From assembly GCF_000708715.2 (NCBI RefSeq), contig NZ_JENB01000003.1:125754-189753 (forward strand): 64,000 nt of DNA, written 5' to 3'. A program made the position numbers and the translations under genes. Under the pieces are notes generated by a model. The model had not been told where the DNA came from, searched no databases, and saw only the letters and a program-made list of their open reading frames with translations. Source of the stretch: Pseudomonas putida W15Oct28 (lineage in GTDB: Bacteria > Pseudomonadota > Gammaproteobacteria > Pseudomonadales > Pseudomonadaceae). Positions 52,001-58,742 of this stretch are shown piece after piece (the first letter of the stretch is position 1; every line of letters begins with the position of its first letter).

Positions 52001-53929
52001 TCGCCCACCCTTGAAGAACGCTTCGATCGCCAGCAATGCACCGAGCGACTGCTGAGTGCTTCCCGCCGTGAAGGTGGCGCGCAACGCGCAGCACTTGTGC
52101 TGGAGCGCATGCAACTGGAGGCGCTGCCAACGTTCACTGCACGCATGCCGCATATCCGGCAACTGACGCTTGATGGGTTGCAAATGCGACGCCTTGAGAG
52201 CGGCTTTTTGTCGAACTTCCCCAACCTGGAAGTCCTGGAAATCATCGGTAACCCAGAGATGGACGCCGAAAGATTGTTCCAGGCGCTCAAGTCTGCGCCA
52301 CGGCTGCGCGAACTGGGGCTGGCAGGCAATGGCTTGACCACCCTTTCACCCACCGCGCAGCAGGCTATCGGGTCGATGTCCAATCTGAGGGTACTGGGCC
52401 TCAGCCGTAACCGGCTGCGGCTCGATGACGCCAGTTTGCGTTTCCTGACGCGCTTACCCCTGGATGCACTCGGCCTGGGCCACAATCAAATCACACTCGA
52501 TGAAACCCTCGCTGCCCATTTTCGGGACATGGTCCACCCCAAGGTGCTGCACATGCCCGCCAACCCATTACAGCTGGCGCCCGACCTGCGCTTCATGGCG
52601 CGCCTCAGCCACCTGGACCTTGAGCGTTGCGAACTGCAGCAGTGGCCCGACAGCTTGACCATCCTCATGAGCCAGCCCCAGTACCAGCTGCGCTATGTAA
52701 ACCTCTCCTCCAACCGCATTCGTACGCTGCCAGACCTGCCGGGTGTGCTGCGTACTCCCTTCGCCCGCGATGTCGCGGCGCGCTTGCCAGAGCGCCGCTG
52801 GCTATTCAACTACAACACCCTGGAAGCCCGGACACGCTCACGCCTGGGTAATAGTGGCGTCAACGTGTTCGAACACGCAGAGGACGTGCCGCCGTGGCAA
52901 GGTATTTTCCGTGGCGAGGCGAGCAGCGCCGAAGAGCAGCTGTGGGGCGATCTGTTTGACCAAGGTGAAAATGCGGCGCTGCTAGGGGTGCTGGAACGCC
53001 TTGCCCGGTCGGCTGAAGCGCGACGCGATGGCGCAGCGCTGAGGGAGCGCGTCTGGGGCTTGCTGGAGAACGCGGCCCAGGACACCCTGCTGCGTGAACG
53101 CCTCGCCACGGTGGCCGGCGACTTCCCCCCAACCTGTGGCGATGCAGGTGCCGACGCTTTCAGTGCCCTGGAGATAGAAGTGCTGGCCCACCAAGCTGCA
53201 GGCCTTGCCGGTAACCGAGCAACCGATATGTTGAACCTGTATCGCAAGTTGTATCGACGTGATCTGGTCAATCAACTGGCCGACCGCATCAGCTGGAAAA
53301 GGTCATTGCGCAAACAGGCGCTGCTCGATGATGTGTTCGATGAAGACCTCCCCTCATACGATGCGCTCGACGACCCCGCTGCCTTTCCCGACCTTTACCT
53401 GGAAACGGGGCTGGTGGACGATATCGAGCTGCGCCTGGCCTTGCGCCAGTCCCTGGCCACCGCGCTGGACTACCCCGAGCCGAGCCGAGGCATGCTGTAT
53501 CGAAACACCGCCCGGCTCAACCAGGCCATCATCGACAGGGTGAAAGCTGCGGTGCTTGTTCAAGACGCAGATGCCACCGCTCGGGAACAATGGCTGAGCC
53601 AGCAACCAGGCTGGGTTGAGTACCTCAAGCGAGAGCATGCAGCACAGTTCAGCCTGATTACCGACTTTTGGCGGCCAGGCCTGGACTACCTGTACTTCTG
53701 CCTGGATGAAACCGCCGACCCGGTGCCATCCCTGGACAGTTCTGTGCTCCGCGCCGTGGCCAGCGTCATGCCTGAAAGCCCAATGGATGCTCAAGGCAAG
53801 CTGCGTCGCGTCGCGATCAACGAGCAACAGTATCGCCAGGGCGTGGACGTGCTGACTGCCGAGCAGCAACAGGTCGAAACCGGCCTGCTGCACAGCCTTA
53901 CCCGCCAGGCACAAACAATCGGCGACTAA
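49040..53929 (+). CDS. Large LRR protein with DUF6543 (dermonecrotic-toxin-like) N-terminus and NEL E3 ubiquitin ligase domain (paralogue 1)
   Basis: A 1629-residue protein. Residues 1-400 match the DUF6543/dermonecrotic-toxin-like domain (SLLEAALHNFE, CRALDLGKRYQDHL, HEILFIGPD). Hydrophobic segments lie near 423-460 and 480-495. A block at about 790-920 (RVPLRIAEEAR, GQQPIRPRFRSP) precedes leucine-rich repeats at about 1023-1233 (LRELGLAGNGLTTL, YVNLSSNRIRTLP). The C-terminus, from LWGDLFDQGEN, is a NEL domain with catalytic Cys1366 in PPTCGDAGADAF. NEL enzymes (IpaH, SspH) ubiquitinate host proteins, so a eukaryotic target is inferred. No signal peptide or secretion system is visible here. 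I start at 49040 (MTNPTPLHQSQ), which aligns with paralogue 2. Confidence 0.85.
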   Translation: MTNPTPLHQSQITRTLPKWSKALHPAHVQKVLQSLRKDYLAEDGSPYAWYAAAEASAREQLRSAIETRDKSLAQLNKALVGFKDIIAFCTPLLTERLNLSVPVDRAQYVFQPFEPATNIWTGVPDVETPLVPDLEMNVLATRPVGEPQTRSLLEAALHNFEGLGEVGAYSRLTSAAGSDTPLPGLTMPEFVKHCRALDLGKRYQDHLLATHEGVNGAGIRRLSIAASREALRVQALIARLKGLLGSHGFDALMQLCDGKPDPTYEKQPLHCWNFSLFDVPIHEILFIGPDNPDRKNPCMLYIPGDSEHPVREFGSRQEAGRHLRSRLLQSRFRQAFVQFAYKQKQKELVEKLENALFEHDETGARKPRNRPVLHFIPSPTRTDPWPTLYSAHLARMKADAKTIAVPTAEVDAKARNERLKQWFELGMNVLNVAAFFVPGLNTVMLGVFAYDLMSAVFTGFEAWEEGDTRQALAQLESLAINAAVITGFAAGARIVQASGFVDALTSVWHQDTEVLWHPDMKAYANTAAIPEGTHPDLLGHVHVDDKTYLKVDGTLYEVFQDAEQQWRVRHPDDAQAYAPHLLHQGNARWRLAHEQPLEWDRETLMRRLGGYGAGLDATELDNALRSTGTDEDVLRRSQAAGLRPPALLIDTLQRLQLDNQAQQIITHVRDGLPLAAYKNFALPELLRLPGWPEAYVLKAYQGPEPLGESVRYGPPPTAGEVEIGVTRTDLDNGQLSQTVLAQMDEDATLQLLGDTPPEHRARTLSNKLAQHLEQHRGALFSSLQQSRRPILPATALHLARQFPGLPDSALEALLASISNAERERLTHPRVPLRIAEEARFLQARARLDRAILGIFRPSLANDDSQRLLQALQAEHPQADSARLLQIALGDRQHCASLLGQQPIRPRFRSPLRLANGQRGYPLSGRGLQGRTLPAVRRLRVLYPELSSQQLSALQTELAHGGDLGSAISQLEIEQRTLNRDLNRWVSTSPTLEERFDRQQCTERLLSASRREGGAQRAALVLERMQLEALPTFTARMPHIRQLTLDGLQMRRLESGFLSNFPNLEVLEIIGNPEMDAERLFQALKSAPRLRELGLAGNGLTTLSPTAQQAIGSMSNLRVLGLSRNRLRLDDASLRFLTRLPLDALGLGHNQITLDETLAAHFRDMVHPKVLHMPANPLQLAPDLRFMARLSHLDLERCELQQWPDSLTILMSQPQYQLRYVNLSSNRIRTLPDLPGVLRTPFARDVAARLPERRWLFNYNTLEARTRSRLGNSGVNVFEHAEDVPPWQGIFRGEASSAEEQLWGDLFDQGENAALLGVLERLARSAEARRDGAALRERVWGLLENAAQDTLLRERLATVAGDFPPTCGDAGADAFSALEIEVLAHQAAGLAGNRATDMLNLYRKLYRRDLVNQLADRISWKRSLRKQALLDDVFDEDLPSYDALDDPAAFPDLYLETGLVDDIELRLALRQSLATALDYPEPSRGMLYRNTARLNQAIIDRVKAAVLVQDADATAREQWLSQQPGWVEYLKREHAAQFSLITDFWRPGLDYLYFCLDETADPVPSLDSSVLRAVASVMPESPMDAQGKLRRVAINEQQYRQGVDVLTAEQQQVETGLLHSLTRQAQTIGD

Positions 53930-53946
53930 GCCGTTGTTTCTGGCAG

Positions 53947-53986
53947 GCAGGTCTTCGTGGAAGGCTTGCCATCTACCTGCCTGGAC
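53947..53986. other. Decayed copy of the helicase 3' end between the two NEL genes
   Basis: Bases 53947-53986 align with 58754-58796, the 3' end of the helicase gene, at 34 of 40 positions with one 4-base gap (counted by eye). On the minus strand it would read WQAFHEDL, beside RQAFFEDL in the helicase. It also contains a CAGGCAGGT/ACCTGCCTG inverted repeat (53944-53952 and 53975-53983). It looks like a relic of a tandem duplication. Confidence 0.5.
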
Positions 53987-54020
53987 ACATGCCGACAACT
54001 GCATGATCGCCCCAGGCAGG

Positions 54021-54036
54021 CAACTATCTACCGCAC
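54021..54036 (+). promoter_or_regulatory. 16-base element shared by both NEL genes (copy 2)
   Basis: CAACTATCTACCGCAC at 54021-54036, ending 52 bases before the second NEL start codon at 54089. It is identical to 48971-48986, while the surrounding bases have diverged. Confidence 0.5.
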
Positions 54037-54088
54037 GAGGTGCCAACGCATCCGGCTCCATGGAAGCTCCCGACCACGGAGCGCCGAC

Positions 54089-57000
54089 ATGAGCCAAACC
54101 CCTTACCACCACGCGCAAATGGCGCGGACCCTGCCCTACTGGAGCAAGGCGTTGCATATCGAGCACGCCAGCCGGGTCCTGACGCGCTTGCGCAAGGACT
54201 ACCGGGACACCGAGGGCAATAACTACGCCTGGTATGAACAGGCAGACGAACCCACCCGCCAGGCCCTGCAGCGTGCCATCACCCAGCGTGATGCCAGCAG
54301 CAGAGCCTTGCATGCGGCGCTCGGCAACTTGCAGGGCGTGACCGAGTTCTGCGCCCCGCTGCTGCAGCAACAGCTCAATATCGACACCCCGGTCACTCAG
54401 GCGCAGTACGTTTATCAAGCGACCGCCGTCAAGCAATCAGTCGGGCTGCCTGTTGGCCCAGCAGTGCCACATGAAGTTGGCGAAATCGTGCCCAAGGGCG
54501 ACCCGCAGTACCGCAGCCTGCTCGAAGCGGCCCTGCACAATTTCGAAGGCCCTGCCGACACCACCCGCTTCAGCCGGCTACAGCGCAGCCGCCAGCACAT
54601 CACGCCAATCGAGGGGGTGACGCGGGTGGGCTTCATCGACCAGTGCCGGGCGCTGAACCTTGGCAAGCGCTACCAACAGCACCTTGATCAGATTTACAAC
54701 GGCGATAACAAAAGCGAACTGCTATCGCTGGCCATCGACGCACGGCGAGACGAGTTCCGCGTGCAAACCCGTATCGCCGCCTGCAAAGGCCACCTCGGCC
54801 CGGCCGGCGCGTTCGCGCTGCATGGCCTCTGTGCCGAAAACGCCGCCCCCACCTACGAAGGCCGCCCGCTGCGATGCTGGCAGTTGCAGCTGTTTGGCAT
54901 CCCGATCCACGAACTGCTGTTCATCGCACCCGCGCAAAACCGCAAGCATGACCCGGTATTTCTCTACAACCCGGCGGATGGCGACGCGCTCAGGGAGTTT
55001 GCCTCGCTTGGCGACGCACGCAAGTACCTGCGCCAGCAACTGCTGCAGGACGACTACCGCAAGCGCTTCATCGCCCTGGCCCTGCAATCACAACAGGCAG
55101 CGTTGAGCGAGCGGCTCAAGCGCGCCCTTTACAGCAACGCCAACAAGGACGATGGGACGCAGCTGAAACCTCGCAACTCGATACACCTGGAGTCCATCGA
55201 CAAAACCCTGCCAAATGTTCCCTGGGCACCCCTGGAATCCAGCCATCTGGCACGCCTGCGGGCCGATGCGCGCCGGGTTGCGGTCCCCACCGAAGATGTT
55301 GACGCCAGGGTACGCTTGCAGAACATCGAATACTGGCTGGACCTGGGCATGACCGTGCTGAATGTGGCAGCGATGGTCGTGCCATGCCTGAACCCGATCA
55401 TGCTGACCATCGGCGCCGCGCAAATCATGGGCAGCGTGTTCGAGGGCATCTCGGCCTGGGAGGAAGGCGACAATGAAGCGGCTGCGGCCCAGCTTGAGTC
55501 CGTGTTGCTGAACATTGTCACGGTGGCTGCCGTAGGTGGCGGTGCCGTGGCGCTGAAGGCCTCCGGCTTCGTCGATGCCATGCAGAGCGTCGTCAAGGAT
55601 GGCAAGGACTACCTGTGGAACGCCACGCTGAAGGACCATGCTAGCCCGGTATCGATTGCCGAAGACCTTGAGCCCGATGCACAGGGCCGTTACACGGTGG
55701 ACGGGCGCCACTACATACGCATCGATGGCACTGTGTACGCGCTGATTCACGAGCGCGGCCAATGGCAGATCCCCCACCCACAGGACTCACAGGCCTATCG
55801 GCCGATCGTGCGGGACAATGGCGCAGGGGCGTGGCGCGCGGCACATGAAGTGCCACTGGAGTGGGATGACCTGCAATTGATGCGGCGCCTGGGCCCGCTC
55901 AGCGAAGGCCTGAATGATGCCGAATTGCAGGCGGCACTGCAGTGCTCAGGGGTGCAAGGCGCTGAACTTCGCCACACCCAGGTTGCCGCACAGCATCCCC
56001 CCGCCTTGCTGGCCGATGCACTAGACCGGCTGCAAGCACGAAACCAAGGCAGCCTGCCCGAAGAAGCCCAGCCCCTGGCCAGGCAGTTTCCAGGCCTGCC
56101 GCACCGTGCCATCGCGCAGATCATGGCCAGGACCTGCGCCAGTGAACGCCTGCACCTGGCCCAAGGCAGGGTGCCCTTGCGCATCGCCGAAGAAGCCCGG
56201 GCCCTGCAGGCGCACGCCCGTCTGGGCAGGGCCTTGCTGGGGCTCTATCGTCCTGATCTGGCCACTGCCGACAGTGAAGTGCTGGATGCCGCGCTCCAGG
56301 CCGAGCACCCTGGCCTGGATGCACGCCATCGTTATGAAATGGCAGTCGCCGACCGGCCGCATGCAGCCAGGCTGATCGGGCAGCAGCCGATCAGGCCAGG
56401 CTACCGTTCGCCGATGCGCCTGGCCGATGGGCGCCTTGGTTACCCACTCAGTGGAAGGCTGCCCTGGGCCAATACGGCAGATCGGCGATTGCGCGCGCTC
56501 TTCCCCGGCCTGAGCACAAACGAACGCAATGCCTTGCGCGGCCAGCTGCGCCAGCGCGGTGATTTCGCGGCACAACTCCGGGCGCTGGAAATAGAACGCA
56601 ACACCCTCGACGACACACTGCGTGACTGGGCGAGTCAGGGCAGTGAGCACCAGCGCAACACACGTAACGTGGCGCGTGACCTGTTCAATGCTGCCTGGCG
56701 CCGCGACCACCCTGACAGCCTCGCGCTGGAAGGCCTGGACATCGACACACTGCCGTCATTGCCGGCGCGCTTCGATCACATCACCACCCTGAACATACGC
56801 GCCATCGGTATCCGCCAGATGCCCGCAGACTTTTTCCAGAGCTTTCCCTCCCTGCATACCCTGCGCCTGGCCCAATGCCCGGAACTCGCCTTCGAAGGGC
56901 TGTTCCAGGCACTGGGCTCCACCCCGCAACTGGAAATACTGGAACTGGGCAACAACCAGCTCGGCAACCTGACCGACAATATGCGCCAGCGCCTGGCCGG

Positions 57001-58567
57001 GCTGACGCGCCTGCGTCGGCTAAGCCTGCGCCGGAACAATCTGCAGCTTGTCGAAGCCGACCTGCAGACCCTTGCACCGTTACCCCTTGAATACCTTGAT
57101 CTGGAGTACAACCACATTGCGCTGAGTGACGCGTTGGCAGCGCAATTCACCGGTCTGCAACACCTGCGCGACCTGCGCCTGACCAACAACCCGCTGGGGC
57201 GGGCACCCGACCTGACCGGCCTGACCCGCCTGGCGAACCTGCAAATGAGCAACTGCAGCCTGCGTGAATGGCCGCGCGGCCTCACCTCATTGATGACGCA
57301 GGCCGACCTGCAATTGCGCCACCTCAGCTTGAGCTACAACCCGATCGACCAGGTGCCGGACCTCGACCAGGTGCTGGCCAGCCCCTTTGCCGACGCCCTG
57401 CGTACGACAAGCCGCTACGGCTTCTGGGACTTCAACGAAAACACCTTGGGTACCGACAGCAATCGCCGGCTGCGTACGGCGGGCGTCGAGGTACATAGCG
57501 ACGATGAGCTGTCGGATGTCAGCGTGGACTTCTGGCTCGTGGATGCCAGCCCGGAACAGGCGCAGCTCTGGGACGGGCTGTTCGAAGGTGATGCAAACCG
57601 GCATTTGCGCGATGTCGTTGAACGCGTGGCGCGCTCGCGGCAGGCCGAGCGCGACCAGCGCGGTCTGACCCGCCAGGTCTGGCGGCTGCTTGAACAGGCC
57701 GGGCGGGATGAGGATTTGCGCACCCATCTGGACACTGTCGCACAAGACTACCCGCCCACCTGTGGCGATGCCGGTACCGATGCGTTCAGTGCCCTCGAGC
57801 TCGAAGCACAAGTGTTCAGGCAACTGGCCGAGGAGGCCGAGCGCCCCGCCTACCTGTTCAACTTCTTCAGAACCCTCTATCGCCGCGACATGGTCAACGC
57901 GCTGGCCGAACGGATCCAGCTCGCGCGCATGGCGCGTCAGGCGCGCTTGCTGGAGCTGGAGCGGCTGCCCGCCCAGGCACAGCCCGCAAGGCTTGATGTG
58001 CCTGCGCTGGACCGCCTCGATGATCTGAGTGACAACGCCCTGCTCACTGGCGGTGTGGACCTGATCGAAATACGCCTGGCCTTGCGACAAGCGCTGGCAG
58101 AGCCGCTGGAGTTTCCGGAAACCAGCCAGGGTATGCTGTATCGCCACGAAGCGATGATTTCGGCACGTGTGGCCAGCAATGTCGAACGCGCCGTCCTGCG
58201 GCTCGACGACACGGCTGCAGAACGCAGGGCCTGGGTTGCGCGACAGCCCAGCTGGCAACGCTACCTTGCCCAGCGCTTCGCCAGCCGCTTCGCAGCGCTG
58301 GACGAGCGTTGGTACCAGGGCATGCAGTACCTGGATTATTGCCTGGATGCTGAAAGCGAAGCGGTCACTTCATTGAATCGCACGGTGCTGCAAACCCTTA
58401 CCGAGGTACTGCCCGCACCACCGCTGGATGCAAGCGGCCAATTGCACAGAATGGACCTGGGCAGCCAGGCTTACGACCAGGCCAGCCGGCGCCTGAACGC
58501 CGGGCGTGACCAGCAGCGCGAAGCGTTGTTCGAAACGCTCACGCGCGCGCAAGACCCCAACAACTGA
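54089..58567 (+). CDS. Large LRR protein with DUF6543 (dermonecrotic-toxin-like) N-terminus and NEL E3 ubiquitin ligase domain (paralogue 2)
   Basis: A 1492-residue paralogue of the preceding protein with the same order of parts. The DUF6543-like region covers about residues 1-400 (SLLEAALHNFEG, CRALNLGKRYQQHL, HELLFIAPA). Hydrophobic segments lie near 416-454 and 472-490. The conserved block is at about 660-784 (RVPLRIAEEAR, GQQPIRPGYRSP) and leucine-rich repeats at about 877-1097 (LEILELGNNQLGNL, LEYLDLEYNHIAL). The NEL domain begins at LWDGLFEGDAN, with catalytic Cys1225 in PPTCGDAGTDAF. It is shorter than paralogue 1 mainly before the conserved block. CGGAG lies before the ATG at 54089. 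Different repeat faces suggest different targets. Secretion route and host protein are unknown. Confidence 0.85.
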   Translation: MSQTPYHHAQMARTLPYWSKALHIEHASRVLTRLRKDYRDTEGNNYAWYEQADEPTRQALQRAITQRDASSRALHAALGNLQGVTEFCAPLLQQQLNIDTPVTQAQYVYQATAVKQSVGLPVGPAVPHEVGEIVPKGDPQYRSLLEAALHNFEGPADTTRFSRLQRSRQHITPIEGVTRVGFIDQCRALNLGKRYQQHLDQIYNGDNKSELLSLAIDARRDEFRVQTRIAACKGHLGPAGAFALHGLCAENAAPTYEGRPLRCWQLQLFGIPIHELLFIAPAQNRKHDPVFLYNPADGDALREFASLGDARKYLRQQLLQDDYRKRFIALALQSQQAALSERLKRALYSNANKDDGTQLKPRNSIHLESIDKTLPNVPWAPLESSHLARLRADARRVAVPTEDVDARVRLQNIEYWLDLGMTVLNVAAMVVPCLNPIMLTIGAAQIMGSVFEGISAWEEGDNEAAAAQLESVLLNIVTVAAVGGGAVALKASGFVDAMQSVVKDGKDYLWNATLKDHASPVSIAEDLEPDAQGRYTVDGRHYIRIDGTVYALIHERGQWQIPHPQDSQAYRPIVRDNGAGAWRAAHEVPLEWDDLQLMRRLGPLSEGLNDAELQAALQCSGVQGAELRHTQVAAQHPPALLADALDRLQARNQGSLPEEAQPLARQFPGLPHRAIAQIMARTCASERLHLAQGRVPLRIAEEARALQAHARLGRALLGLYRPDLATADSEVLDAALQAEHPGLDARHRYEMAVADRPHAARLIGQQPIRPGYRSPMRLADGRLGYPLSGRLPWANTADRRLRALFPGLSTNERNALRGQLRQRGDFAAQLRALEIERNTLDDTLRDWASQGSEHQRNTRNVARDLFNAAWRRDHPDSLALEGLDIDTLPSLPARFDHITTLNIRAIGIRQMPADFFQSFPSLHTLRLAQCPELAFEGLFQALGSTPQLEILELGNNQLGNLTDNMRQRLAGLTRLRRLSLRRNNLQLVEADLQTLAPLPLEYLDLEYNHIALSDALAAQFTGLQHLRDLRLTNNPLGRAPDLTGLTRLANLQMSNCSLREWPRGLTSLMTQADLQLRHLSLSYNPIDQVPDLDQVLASPFADALRTTSRYGFWDFNENTLGTDSNRRLRTAGVEVHSDDELSDVSVDFWLVDASPEQAQLWDGLFEGDANRHLRDVVERVARSRQAERDQRGLTRQVWRLLEQAGRDEDLRTHLDTVAQDYPPTCGDAGTDAFSALELEAQVFRQLAEEAERPAYLFNFFRTLYRRDMVNALAERIQLARMARQARLLELERLPAQAQPARLDVPALDRLDDLSDNALLTGGVDLIEIRLALRQALAEPLEFPETSQGMLYRHEAMISARVASNVERAVLRLDDTAAERRAWVARQPSWQRYLAQRFASRFAALDERWYQGMQYLDYCLDAESEAVTSLNRTVLQTLTEVLPAPPLDASGQLHRMDLGSQAYDQASRRLNAGRDQQREALFETLTRAQDPNN

Positions 58568-58614
58568 GGCGCTCACTGGAACCGGTTCACCTTGGTGCCA
58601 CTCAGTCAAACCAT

Positions 58615-58722
58615 GTGGGGCCGCTTTGCGGCCCTTCGCGGGCACGCCCGCTCCCACAGGGTTGATGCATACACAGAACCTGTGGGAGCGGGCGTGCCCG
58701 CGAAGGGCTGCAAAGCAGCCCC
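58615..58722. repeat. Mirrored REP pair 11
   Basis: Inverted arms running GGGGCCGCTTTGCGGCCCTT then CGCGGGCACGCCCGCTCCCA and its mirror, between the convergent second NEL gene and helicase gene. It is absent from the gap between the two NEL genes. Confidence 0.85.
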
Positions 58723-58742
58723 AGAGTTGCTTTGACTTTGGC

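Noticed and set aside
53354..54436. A 360-residue minus-strand frame across the gap between the NEL genes
   Set aside because: It mostly mirrors the two NEL genes; only the short helicase-like stretch inside it is meaningful, and that is reported as a relic.
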